This document shows, in pieces, positions 1 to 8,565 of a stretch of DNA of 64,000 nucleotides. The stretch lies in contig CAZTJR010000002.1 of NCBI GenBank assembly GCA_964613795.1, positions 1 to 64,000 on the forward strand, in the 5' to 3' direction. The position numbers and the translations under genes are program-made. Source of the stretch: Chromatocurvus sp964613795 (GTDB taxonomy: Bacteria; Pseudomonadota; Gammaproteobacteria; Pseudomonadales; Halieaceae). Below the pieces are notes generated by a model. The model saw only the letters and a program-made list of their open reading frames with translations, had not been told where the DNA came from and did not search any database. Position 1 is the stretch's first letter, and every line of letters starts with the position of its first letter.

Positions 1-2
1 TT

Positions 3-752
3 GGCCGGCAGCAGGCGAGCAAGGATATAAACGCCTACCTTCGTGGCGTCGGACACGGCAACCTGATGTACGACAAGTACCTCAAGGGTTATCGGCCTAC
101 GCCGGATTTCGAGCCCCGGCTGACCAGCGGCATTGCCGACGAGTATCTGCATCTCGCTGCCCGCAATGCGGAGCTGAGTCACGTCTTCGAGTCTCTGTCG
201 ATTGAATTGCGCAATATCGAGGTGCTGTCAATTCCCGTGCGCGATGTGCGGCCTGCAGTGCTTCGACCACTGCTGCAGGCGGCGCGCCTGGCTCAACGTA
301 TGGAGGTGGACTACGTCTCGATCAGCAATCCCGACCGGGAGGGACGAATCATCGTGCCTCATACACTGATATTTACTGGCCTGCGCTGGCATGTTCGCGC
401 CTGGTGCGAGAAGAATCAGGGCTATCGCGACTTTGTACTGAGTCGATTCCGGGGCGAACCCGAGCTGCTGGGAAACAGCGACAAGACCTGCGCTGACGAT
501 GCACACTGGCACACGCGGGTGACCCTTGAGCTGATTCCTGATCCGCGTCTCACGGCTGCCCAGCAGGACGTGGTAATGCAGGACTACGGCATGCGCAACG
601 GCGTTCTTGCCATACCGACGCGCGGAACGCTGGTACCCTACGTACTCCAGCGCCTGAATGTCGATGTCAATAGTGATCGGGCGGCACCGGAATCGCAGCA
701 GCTGGCGCTATGTAACCGCGACTCTGTAGCGAAGTGGCTCTTCCCCCGCTGA
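3..752 (+). CDS. WYL-domain transcriptional regulator (5' truncated)
   Basis: The reading frame is open from the first bases of the window, so the N-terminus is missing. The visible start reads RQQASKDINAYLR, which looks like the recognition helix of a winged helix-turn-helix. A WYL-type domain follows, with the GLRWHVRAWC core seen in this family, and a C-terminal WCX-like extension. WYL proteins are DNA-binding regulators whose WYL domain is thought to sense a small ligand or nucleic acid. The gene lies 21 bases upstream of a LysR-type gene on the same strand. Its target is unknown. The internal ATG at 66 is not the real start, because coding sequence continues upstream of it. Confidence 0.85.
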   Translation, partial: GRQQASKDINAYLRGVGHGNLMYDKYLKGYRPTPDFEPRLTSGIADEYLHLAARNAELSHVFESLSIELRNIEVLSIPVRDVRPAVLRPLLQAARLAQRMEVDYVSISNPDREGRIIVPHTLIFTGLRWHVRAWCEKNQGYRDFVLSRFRGEPELLGNSDKTCADDAHWHTRVTLELIPDPRLTAAQQDVVMQDYGMRNGVLAIPTRGTLVPYVLQRLNVDVNSDRAAPESQQLALCNRDSVAKWLFPR

Positions 753-773
753 GGCGGGCGCAGCCGGACTCTC

Positions 774-1706
774 ATGCCCCGTCCCTCACTCAAACAGCTG
801 GAGTACATTCTCGCCGTAGCCCGCTATGGCAGTTTGCGGCGCGCGGCGGACGAGCTCGCCATCAGCCAGCCAACGCTGACAGCGCAGATTGCCAGAGCGG
901 AAAAGGCGCTGAACGTCACGCTGTTCGAACGCACGCGCCTGGGGGCCGCACTGACGCCGGCGGGCCGCAGGCTGGAAGGCAGCATCCGTCACGTTATTGA
1001 TGCCATGGAAAGTCTCGTTGAGGACGCTGACAACGCGCGCTCCGGCAGCAGCGGTGTGTACCGGCTTGGTGTCGCTGCCACGCTGGGCCCCTATGTGTTG
1101 CCACAAATCCTCCCGGGCCTGCACGCCGCCTACGCAGATCTCAAGCTGTACATCAGGGAGGATTCGCCGCGACAGCTCGAGTACGGCCTTGAGCGCGGAG
1201 ATTACGACCTCATTCTGACCGCGCTGCCGATCAATTCTTCGCAGCTGGTGTCGGAAAACCTTATGCGTGAGAGCGTCAAGCTGGTGGTGCCGCGAGATCA
1301 TCCGCTGGCCGTCAAAGCCCACATACTGGCCGCCGATCTTGCGGGAACACAGATTCTAACCACCGAAGAGGGTCTGCTGTTTTCACGTCAGGTTGAGCAG
1401 GTATGTGCACGACTGGGCGCAGAAGTGCTGCGTGAGTACCAGGGCACCAGCCTTGACGCACTCCGCGTCATGGTCGTTATGGGTATGGGACTGGCATTCC
1501 TGCCGGCACTCTATATCGAATCCGAGATCAACGCTGACACCGCGCTCGCGGTCCGTCAGATAGAGGATGAAAGCATCGCCCGGATTCACGCTCTCGCCTG
1601 GCGTCCCACATCGCCAGCACGGGTTTTCTATCGGCATCTTGCGCACGACATGCGCGGCCTGCTGCGGTCAAGCGTGGGCAGCGTCGTCGACGTCTTGGAC
1701 AGCTGA
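774..1706 (+). CDS. OxyR-like LysR-family regulator lacking the first redox cysteine
   Basis: A 310-residue LysR-type regulator: N-terminal winged HTH (about residues 5-65, SLRRAADELAISQPTLTAQI) and a periplasmic-binding-protein-like effector domain. The similarity is closest to OxyR, including the segment after LTTEEG and the MVVMGMGLAFLPALYI stretch. In E. coli OxyR the peroxide-sensing cysteines are C199 and C208. Here the position matching C199 is leucine (about residue 202), and the only cysteine is C211, at the place of C208. Disulfide switching as in classical OxyR therefore looks impossible. It may respond to another signal or act constitutively. An OxyR-type palindrome lies just downstream of the gene. 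ATG start; the Shine-Dalgarno is weak. Confidence 0.85.
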   Translation: MPRPSLKQLEYILAVARYGSLRRAADELAISQPTLTAQIARAEKALNVTLFERTRLGAALTPAGRRLEGSIRHVIDAMESLVEDADNARSGSSGVYRLGVAATLGPYVLPQILPGLHAAYADLKLYIREDSPRQLEYGLERGDYDLILTALPINSSQLVSENLMRESVKLVVPRDHPLAVKAHILAADLAGTQILTTEEGLLFSRQVEQVCARLGAEVLREYQGTSLDALRVMVVMGMGLAFLPALYIESEINADTALAVRQIEDESIARIHALAWRPTSPARVFYRHLAHDMRGLLRSSVGSVVDVLDS

Positions 1707-1754
1707 CGCGACCTCGCAGGACCTTGCGGTATGACCGCAAGCAAACGCATAACA

Positions 1755-1769
1755 ATAGCTTTTATCTAT
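1755..1769. promoter_or_regulatory. Candidate OxyR/LysR-type binding site
   Basis: The sequence ATAGCTTTTATCTAT matches all ten fixed positions of the E. coli OxyR half-site ATAGNTNNNANCTAT. It lies 48 bases after the stop of the OxyR-like gene and upstream of the gene at 2018. The second, 7-base-spaced copy expected for full tetramer contact is not evident. The other strand reads TAGATAAAA, so it could instead be part of a -10 element. Confidence 0.45.
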
Positions 1770-1882
1770 AGCGAATCCTCAATACTTATGTCGTTAAATA
1801 TCATGCTAAGCCTTATGCTTTACTTTCAGCAGCCTGAGCGGTGGCGAGAGTCAGCGACAGGATGCCAGTAAGACCCTCCCCA

Positions 1883-1925
1883 GGGTGCTACCCCTCTCCC
1901 CCCCTCTTGGGTAGCGCCCTTTTTT
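1883..1925 (+). terminator. Rho-independent terminator (possible leader attenuator)
   Basis: GGGTGCTACCC (1883-1893) pairs with GGGTAGCGCCC (1909-1919) in an 11-base-pair stem with one G-U pair. The loop is 15 bases, C/T-rich, and six T follow (1920-1925). It ends the LysR transcript, but it also lies between the only obvious upstream promoter-like region and the gene at 2018, so it could work as an attenuator. Confidence 0.75.
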
Positions 1926-2017
1926 ACCCTGATAGCGAGCTCCAGACCGGTCAAAGGTCCCTGCCGCTGTTTTTGTGTAGACTCTGGTGGAGTTTTCGCG
2001 AAGCAGAGGTAGTCATT

Positions 2018-3655
2018 GTGCACCTGGGATTTTTCATTATCCACGGCCTGATTTTTGTCGTTCTGTATATTGCGGGCCTCGACTCCCCGTGGGCATGGCT
2101 GCTTTTTACGCTGGCACTTGGCACGCTCGGTCTTGGGCTTTACGACATGCTGCAGACCCGGCACACCCTGCGACGCAACTTCCCGCTCGTGGCCCGCGCA
2201 CGCTGGGCCATGGAGCACCTGAGGCCCTTCATACGCCAATACCTGCTGGAATCGGACATGGACGGCGCGCCGGTCAAGCGCATGTTTCGCTCGATCGTCT
2301 ACCAGCGCGCCAAAGGCGACCTGGCCAGCGTGCCTTTCGGCACGCGCGTTGACACTGGCAGCGATGGCTATGAGTGGATCGGCCACTCCATTGGCGCAGT
2401 GAACGTCAAAGACATCGACAACGACCCGCGCGTGCGCATTGGCGGCGCAGACTGCCAACATCCTTACGAGGCCTCTCTGCTGAATATCTCGGCGATGAGC
2501 TTCGGCGCGCTCAGCGCTAACGCCATACGGGCGCTGAACCGCGGCGCAGCCATTGGTGGTTTCTATCAGAATACCGGTGAAGGTGGCCTGTCGCAGTTCC
2601 ACCGCGAGCACGGAGGTGATCTGGTCTGGCAGATAGGGACTGGTTACTTCGGCTGTCGCAACGTCGACGGAACCTTCTCCGCACAGAAATTCCGCGACAC
2701 GGCGACCCTGGAATGCGTCCGCATGGTAGAGATCAAACTCTCCCAGGGGGCCAAGCCCGGCCATGGCGGCATTCTGCCCGCGAGCAAGAACGATGATCTC
2801 ATTGCAGCCATCCGCGGCTTGGAACCACATACGGAGGTCGTCTCGCCCTCTGCCCACAGCGCATTTTCATCGCCGCGGGGACTGCTCGATTTCGTTCACC
2901 ACCTGCGGCAACTCTCAGGCGGAAAACCGGTCGGTTTCAAGCTGTGCGTCGGACGGGAGAGCGAGTTCATCGCCATCTGCAAGGCGATGGTCGAGACCGG
3001 CATCCGCCCGGACTTCATCACGGTTGACGGCGGCGAAGGCGGCACCGGCGCGGCCCCTCTCGAGTACAGCAATTCCGTCGGCATGCCATTGCGAGACGGA
3101 CTGGCCTTCGTGATTAACTGCCTGATCGGCTTCGATTTGCGCGATGATATTCGCGTCATCGCCGCCGGCAAGCTGTTCACCGCATTTCACATTGCCAAGG
3201 CCCTCGCACTCGGCGCAGACCTGTGCAACAGCGCACGCGGGATGATGCTCGCCATGGGCTGCGTGCAGTCATTGGTATGCAATACCAACCGCTGCCCGAC
3301 AGGCATAACGACGCAGGACCCCCGTCTTACGCGGGGTCTCGATGTCAGCGACAAAGGTAGCCGCGTAGCGCGCTACCAGCGGGAAACCCTGCACGCACTG
3401 GTGGACATCGTCTCCTCGGCCGGTCTGCAAAGCCCCTGCGAGATTACCCGCTCGCACCTTTACCGTCGCATCGATCAGCAAGCGGTGGCCCGCTATGACC
3501 AGATGTATCCCTACCCTGCAACAGGCTCGTTCCGCGCCAGCCCGCCACAGGGTCCTTACGCCGACGACATCCGCGAAGCAAACAGCGACAGCTTCCTGCC
3601 CCAGCGTTATGTGTTTGCTGGCAACACCCCACGCAGCGAGCAGTTATCGGCATGA
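2018..3655 (+). CDS. Membrane-anchored FMN-binding glutamate synthase-family protein (GltB2 type)
   Basis: A 545-residue protein. Two N-terminal hydrophobic segments (residues 1-45) are followed by a domain like the FMN-binding synthase half of glutamate synthase. Family motifs include MSFGALSANAIRALNRGA, KLSQGAKPGHGGILP and FITVDGGEGGTGAAP. A cysteine cluster near the C-terminal third (GCVQSLVCNTNRCPTG) matches the 3Fe-4S ligands of GOGAT. Neither the glutaminase domain nor the small NADPH subunit is adjacent, so it is probably a stand-alone oxidoreductase rather than true GOGAT; its substrate is unknown. The GTG at 2018 is chosen because AGAGGT lies about 7 bases before it and the upstream extension crosses a terminator hairpin. 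Confidence 0.85.
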   Translation: MHLGFFIIHGLIFVVLYIAGLDSPWAWLLFTLALGTLGLGLYDMLQTRHTLRRNFPLVARARWAMEHLRPFIRQYLLESDMDGAPVKRMFRSIVYQRAKGDLASVPFGTRVDTGSDGYEWIGHSIGAVNVKDIDNDPRVRIGGADCQHPYEASLLNISAMSFGALSANAIRALNRGAAIGGFYQNTGEGGLSQFHREHGGDLVWQIGTGYFGCRNVDGTFSAQKFRDTATLECVRMVEIKLSQGAKPGHGGILPASKNDDLIAAIRGLEPHTEVVSPSAHSAFSSPRGLLDFVHHLRQLSGGKPVGFKLCVGRESEFIAICKAMVETGIRPDFITVDGGEGGTGAAPLEYSNSVGMPLRDGLAFVINCLIGFDLRDDIRVIAAGKLFTAFHIAKALALGADLCNSARGMMLAMGCVQSLVCNTNRCPTGITTQDPRLTRGLDVSDKGSRVARYQRETLHALVDIVSSAGLQSPCEITRSHLYRRIDQQAVARYDQMYPYPATGSFRASPPQGPYADDIREANSDSFLPQRYVFAGNTPRSEQLSA

Positions 3656-3731
3656 TCATGAGGCAGGTCAATACGCCCAGCGGCCAGCTGTGCCATTCTT
3701 GGGCACACATGCAGCAGAAGGAGGACGCGCA

Positions 3732-4298
3732 ATGAAAAGATCCCACGGAGCAGCAGCCATTTTGGTCCTCCTCGGGGCATCAGCCTGTTTTGCTGCACCC
3801 GATCGCGAAGCCATTGAGGCCGAGGCGAAAAGCATTGCCAAAACCCTTGTCAGTGAAGTGAAACCGATGCTCCAGGGCTATATGAAGAGCCGCGGACCAG
3901 TCGGCGCCGTGGAAGGCTGCGCGGAGAAAGCCCCTGAAATTGCCGACCGCATCAGCGAAGACACCGGCTGGAAGGTTGGCCGCGTCAGCCTGAAACCGCG
4001 CAATGTGGACCGGGGGATGCCCGACGCCTGGGAAACCGCCACACTGCTGCAGCTGGAGAAGAAACGCCGTAATGGTGCAGATGCCAATGAGCTTAATCAC
4101 GGTGAATGGGTTGAGGGGCGCTATCGCTACATGCAGGCCCAGGTGGTTGAAGGCGTTTGCCTGAACTGTCATGGCGAGAAACTGGATCCTGAAGTGCAGT
4201 CGACCATTGCCGAATATTACCCCGAGGACAGTGCCACCGGGTTCCAGCTTGGCGACATCCGCGGCGCCGTTACGCTGGAATCGCCGCCCAGAGATTGA
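3732..4298 (+). CDS. DUF3365 (Tll0287-like) haem-binding protein
   Basis: A 188-residue exported protein: signal peptide at residues 1-22 (hydrophobic AAAILVLLGASACFA, then AAP), followed by a DUF3365/Tll0287-like domain. It carries one CxxCH haem c motif (VCLNCHGEKL) in the C-terminal third and ends with GDIRGAVTLE, typical of the family. It is expected in the periplasm as a c-type haem sensor or electron carrier; the partner is unknown. The ATG at 3732 is set by an excellent AAGGAGGA at 3718-3725. An upstream in-frame extension overlaps the preceding gene and is rejected. Confidence 0.85.
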   Translation: MKRSHGAAAILVLLGASACFAAPDREAIEAEAKSIAKTLVSEVKPMLQGYMKSRGPVGAVEGCAEKAPEIADRISEDTGWKVGRVSLKPRNVDRGMPDAWETATLLQLEKKRRNGADANELNHGEWVEGRYRYMQAQVVEGVCLNCHGEKLDPEVQSTIAEYYPEDSATGFQLGDIRGAVTLESPPRD

Positions 4299-4408
4299 CA
4301 TTCATTTCCACCCCCCCGAACCTTGGCCTACGTAAACATTGCTACCCGGGGCACATCATCGTACTGTGGCGCCTCCTTTTTTTCCCAGTCCGATGTTGAA
4401 CAAGTACA

Positions 4409-6232
4409 ATGCCAAAAGCCGTACCGCCGCACACACCCGCATTCGCCGGGTTCGGTGGCACTTCACAACAAACGCCATCAGCCGCAGCGGTGCTGTACCG
4501 ACTGGCGCTCATCGCTCTTCTGAGCATCTCCACCGTATCCCACGGTACAGCATCAAACCCCGTTGACCTGGAAGCGTCAGAATCGCCAATCCGCCTGGCG
4601 AGCCACCTTGACAGCTGGCTGGAAGAGCCGTCAAACAAAACAGCGACGGAGCAGCTTCCGCCGGAGAACGTCGATTGGCAGCCCGGCATTACCCCTTTGG
4701 AGGTCGGCGCGGGGCGGCCCATCTGGCTGCGTCTGCGCCTGCGACTCGCCGATAACCAGAGCGGTGACTGGTTACTCACGCTACCCACAACCGCCGTGGA
4801 AAGCGCACTTTTTCTTGGTCCATTCGATGCCGATGGCCGGCCACAGGCGGTCCCTGTTCGCTCTGGCCTGGATCAGCCCTTTGCCAGCCGCCCCCTAGGT
4901 AATGAACGCCTGGTCTTTCCGATAACCCTCGTGACGCCTGGCACCTATACGGTTTTTCTCCGACTCGACTCGAGCGTCAGGCTCAATGTAGAGCCAAAGC
5001 TGTGGCGACCCGGAGACTACCTGGCAGCGCGCAAACACAAGACTCTTTTTGATGGCATCTGCTACGGCATTCTCATCACGCTTTTGCTGTACAATCTGGT
5101 GCTTGCAAGTTCCTTTCGCAGTCGCGCCTACCTGCTTTACGTCCTCACCTGTGCATCCGCTCTACTCACTCTGTCAACCTATAACGGCCACGCAGCGCAC
5201 TATCTCTGGCCAGATAGTCCCTGGCTGATACAGCACAGTTACACATTAGCGCCTGGTCTATGGCTTCTTTTCTCCGCGCTTTTTGCCCGCTTCTTCCTTT
5301 CGCTCCAGAAAACAATGCTGATTGCGGATCGTGTTGTGCTGGGGTTGGTGTTCTGTGTAATGGCCGTACTGGCAATCGGGCTTTCGGGCTATATTAAGCT
5401 TGCACAGACGCTCACCGAGGTACTGGCATTCAGCGGTGCGCTGATCATGTCTGCCATCGCTATCCTGCTATGGCGGAAGGGTTCACCCGGAGCACTGTGG
5501 TATCTGGGCGCCCAGAGCTCGCTCTTTGTCGCGGCTGTGCTGGTGGTTTTCATCAACTGGGGAATCCTGACGTCGCCTTTCCTGCTTGCCAACGCCCTTC
5601 AGCTGGGTGTTTCCGGGGAGATGATTGTATTTGCCATGGCGCTAAGCGCCCGCATCCACCGTATTCAATCAGAGAAGGCAGCGCTCGATCTGCGCGCAAC
5701 ACACCTTGCACTGGCGGCCTCTACCGATCCATTGACCGGCGTCGCCAATCGCACCGGTCTCGGGCATGCCGCGGAAAAGCTGCTGAAAGTACCGCATAAA
5801 AGTGCGCTCCTTCTGATCGATCTCGACCGTTTCAAAGCGATCAATGACGACCACGGTCACGAAGCCGGTGACCTTGCCCTTGTCGAGACAGCGAGGCGAC
5901 TGACACTGCATCTTCGCGGTTCGGATGTTATTGCAAGAACGGGCGGCGATGAATTTGTTATATTGCTGGCCGATCGACCCGATCCGGAGCGGCTGGACAC
6001 ATTGCTCGGCCGGCTGTCGGAAGCGCTTACACAACCTATCGCCTACCGGGACCGCATACTGGCCATCTCTGCAAGTATCGGAGCCGCCCGCTTTCCCGAG
6101 GACGGTGAAACGATCAAGGACCTGCAGCGTGCAGCGGACCGCGCCATGTATCAGGCCAAGCAGACAGGGATTGCTTTCCGTCATTCCTCAAGCGACAGCG
6201 ATAAGCCACTGTCGACAACTGAATCCGTCTAG
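4409..6232 (+). CDS. Diguanylate cyclase with 7TMR-DISM sensor
   Basis: 607 residues: a hydrophobic segment (about 30-45), an extracytoplasmic 7TMR-DISMED2-like beta domain (about 60-205), seven predicted membrane helices (about 213-415) and a GGDEF domain (about 435-590). The catalytic motif GGDEF is at 512-516. An inhibitory I-site RGSD (503-506) lies five residues before it, so the enzyme should be active and c-di-GMP feedback-inhibited. 7TMR-DISM domains are thought to bind carbohydrates or other small ligands outside the cell. A second diguanylate cyclase converges on it 35 bases away. The first 30 residues look unlike a signal anchor, so the true start may be the GTG or ATG codons slightly downstream. 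Confidence 0.9.
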   Translation: MPKAVPPHTPAFAGFGGTSQQTPSAAAVLYRLALIALLSISTVSHGTASNPVDLEASESPIRLASHLDSWLEEPSNKTATEQLPPENVDWQPGITPLEVGAGRPIWLRLRLRLADNQSGDWLLTLPTTAVESALFLGPFDADGRPQAVPVRSGLDQPFASRPLGNERLVFPITLVTPGTYTVFLRLDSSVRLNVEPKLWRPGDYLAARKHKTLFDGICYGILITLLLYNLVLASSFRSRAYLLYVLTCASALLTLSTYNGHAAHYLWPDSPWLIQHSYTLAPGLWLLFSALFARFFLSLQKTMLIADRVVLGLVFCVMAVLAIGLSGYIKLAQTLTEVLAFSGALIMSAIAILLWRKGSPGALWYLGAQSSLFVAAVLVVFINWGILTSPFLLANALQLGVSGEMIVFAMALSARIHRIQSEKAALDLRATHLALAASTDPLTGVANRTGLGHAAEKLLKVPHKSALLLIDLDRFKAINDDHGHEAGDLALVETARRLTLHLRGSDVIARTGGDEFVILLADRPDPERLDTLLGRLSEALTQPIAYRDRILAISASIGAARFPEDGETIKDLQRAADRAMYQAKQTGIAFRHSSSDSDKPLSTTESV

Positions 6233-6267
6233 GCAGACACCCTGGCGTCATGCGTGCGCGGTGGGCG

Positions 6268-8406
6268 CTACGGGATTCTGGCCGCTCGCGCGGGATCGAC
6301 AAAAAATGCAAGCTGATTCTTTCCAGAATTCTTTGCGCGATACATCGCCTGATCCGCCTCACGCACAAGCTGCTCTGGCTGCAGCTCGTAGTTGCTGTCA
6401 CGCGGGTACAGGGAAACACCGATACTCACTGACACCTGCACGGTGACGCCCCTGATCACCAGCGGCGTGGAAGCAGCAATCAGCAGCCGCTCAAAGAGCG
6501 GCTGCACTACGGCGAGCTGGTCAAAATCGGAAAAAATCGCCACGAACTCATCACCACCCAGACGCGCTATTGTATCCTCGGCACGCAATTCAGCCTTGAG
6601 GCGCCCGGCAATTTCAATCAACACCTCGTCACCCATGTCATGACCGTGGGCATCGTTCACCTCCTTGAAACCGTCGAGATCCATGAAGGCGAGGGCCAGC
6701 TTTCGCCGGTGCCGCGCAGCCTGGGCCATAGCCTGCTGCAGTCGGTCAATACAGAGAACGCGATTCGGCAGGCCCGTCAGCGGATCGTAATGGACCAGTC
6801 GCTGTAGCTCATCCTGCTGTTTTTTCTGTAGTGAGATATCGGAAAAGAGGGCAATGTGATTGACGATATTGCCAGCGCTGTCGCGAATAACGCTGATGTT
6901 GAGGTGCTGCGGATACACATCGCCGTTCCTGCGGCGGTTCCAGATCTCGCCTTCCCATACATCATCGCAGCGGATGTTCTCCCACATCTCGCGATAAAAC
7001 GAGGGGCCATGTCGACCTGAGCGGAACAGCCGCGGGTCGGCGCCGAGCACGTCGTTTCTGGTATAACCAGACATGCGCTCGAACGCGGGGTTGACATCTA
7101 CAATCCGGTTCTCTGCATCGGTGACAATGATGCCCTCCCGCGCATAGTCGAATACCATGCTGGCCTGCTTCAGGCTAGTCTGGTTGCGCTCGCGCTGGAT
7201 CAGGCGCCAGATCTCGTTGGCGAACAGCTGCACGGTCTCGACATCCCGATCAACGTAGTTCTCCGGTTTGTTTCCGACGCCGATCAACAGGACCACGCTG
7301 CCAAAATCCGTCAGAGGAACCGAGATGAAGCGCCGCATGTCCGAGTGGCCCTCAGGGAGGCCTTTGCGCTTCTCTGCCTGCGCATAGTCATTCACGACCA
7401 CCGGACTGCGCGTATGCACCCCGTCAGCCCAAATGCCAGCTTCGGAGAGCCGGTAATGGGAGGCAAAGTCAACGACCTTGCAGTAGCGCTCTTCCGTGCG
7501 TCGGGACCAGGCAATCAGCTCGACTTCCCCGAGGTCTTCATTGACAAAATGCAAAAAGGAAACGCAGCTGCCGGTAAGGTCCTCGAGCCGCTGCAGCGCT
7601 GCCTGTGCGAAATCATGCTCCGACCGGTCTTCATTTAAATTGGCCAAAAGCAATAACACTCTGTCGCGACGGTCGATGAAGTCGATCTGGTCACTGCGGG
7701 CTTTTTCACGCGTGATATCGGTATGAGTGCCGCGCATCAGCAACGGTTGACCATCGCGGCCCCACTTCACAACCTGGCCTACACCGTGAATCCAGACCCA
7801 GTGACCGTCCCTGTGCAATAAACGCACTTCTAACTGGTAACGGTCGTCGTGGCCATTGATGTGACGCTGAAAGGCCTCGTGAAAGCGCTTGACGTCATCG
7901 GGGTGAAGCAGCCGGTTCCAGGCGCCGATATCGCGTTCGATATCATCGCGTTGATAGCCCACCATCGATGCCCAGCGCTCATCGACGAGCATGCGCCCAC
8001 TAGGTACATGCCATTCCCAGGCCCCCATGTCAGAGGCGTCGATAATCGATTCGAGCCTCGCGTTCGCTGCCGCCAGGCGCAGGCTGTTGGTCATCGAATA
8101 GGCCAGGCCAGCGATTAGCGCGAGCAACAGCAGGACCAGTACCACCGCGAGCACCGCGTGTTCTGACAGCACAGCGTACCAGTCTGCCTCCAGACGATGC
8201 GCCGTAACTGCTGACGGATCTGTCTGCGCAACAACGAAAGGGGCCAGATAGAGCAGGAAATAAATTACTGCGCTCATGCAAACAGTAATGCGCACAATTC
8301 TGGCCGAGTCACGAGCACCTTGCGCATTAATGACGTCACCAGACTGGAGCTTGCTTCGATCGAAAGACGACACGTGGTGCTCCAAAGCTTGCACATCGTC
8401 GTACAT
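6268..8406 (-). CDS. PAS-GAF-PAS-GGDEF diguanylate cyclase
   Basis: 712 residues. Two membrane helices (about 38-60 and 82-106) flank a short periplasmic loop. Then come a PAS domain with PAC (about 112-235), a GAF-like domain (about 250-405), a second PAS/PAC (about 412-530) and a C-terminal GGDEF domain. GGDEF is at 617-621 with the I-site RAED at 608-611, so product-inhibited c-di-GMP synthesis is expected. No EAL domain is present. The GAF segment contains a DMRRFISVPL stretch seen in bacterial GAF sensors. It converges on the preceding cyclase gene. Confidence 0.9.
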   Translation of the reverse strand: MYDDVQALEHHVSSFDRSKLQSGDVINAQGARDSARIVRITVCMSAVIYFLLYLAPFVVAQTDPSAVTAHRLEADWYAVLSEHAVLAVVLVLLLLALIAGLAYSMTNSLRLAAANARLESIIDASDMGAWEWHVPSGRMLVDERWASMVGYQRDDIERDIGAWNRLLHPDDVKRFHEAFQRHINGHDDRYQLEVRLLHRDGHWVWIHGVGQVVKWGRDGQPLLMRGTHTDITREKARSDQIDFIDRRDRVLLLLANLNEDRSEHDFAQAALQRLEDLTGSCVSFLHFVNEDLGEVELIAWSRRTEERYCKVVDFASHYRLSEAGIWADGVHTRSPVVVNDYAQAEKRKGLPEGHSDMRRFISVPLTDFGSVVLLIGVGNKPENYVDRDVETVQLFANEIWRLIQRERNQTSLKQASMVFDYAREGIIVTDAENRIVDVNPAFERMSGYTRNDVLGADPRLFRSGRHGPSFYREMWENIRCDDVWEGEIWNRRRNGDVYPQHLNISVIRDSAGNIVNHIALFSDISLQKKQQDELQRLVHYDPLTGLPNRVLCIDRLQQAMAQAARHRRKLALAFMDLDGFKEVNDAHGHDMGDEVLIEIAGRLKAELRAEDTIARLGGDEFVAIFSDFDQLAVVQPLFERLLIAASTPLVIRGVTVQVSVSIGVSLYPRDSNYELQPEQLVREADQAMYRAKNSGKNQLAFFVDPARAARIP

Positions 8407-8565
8407 TACCGCGTGCGGAGCCCCTGGCCAAGCCCATCAGACCGCCAGCAGTAGCAGTAGTAGCTGAACTGAGTCTACAGCGGTGAAAAATGCCAGAGGT
8501 CCCCTATACCTGCCTGGCCTGCGCTACACTGCCGGTAATAACAATGCTCTGTTTGGAGACTCCAG

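Larger units (their letters stand above)
1707..2017. other. 311-base intergenic leader between the LysR gene and the GltB2-type gene
   Basis: No credible protein gene is seen. The gap holds an AT-rich promoter-like stretch (about 1745-1815), a 15-base OxyR-type palindrome (1755-1769), an intrinsic-terminator hairpin (1883-1925) and an AGAGGT ribosome site shortly before the GTG at 2018. An open frame starting at 1841 and reading into the downstream gene crosses the hairpin and is not believed to be translated. Confidence 0.6.

Noticed and set aside
1841..2017. N-terminal extension of the GltB2-type protein to an ATG at 1841
   Set aside because: It would translate through a strong terminator hairpin and adds a proline-rich segment unlike the family; GTG at 2018 has a ribosome site.
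1826..2857. 343-residue minus-strand frame over the GltB2 gene
   Set aside because: Shadow frame; it also crosses the intergenic terminator and shows no family.
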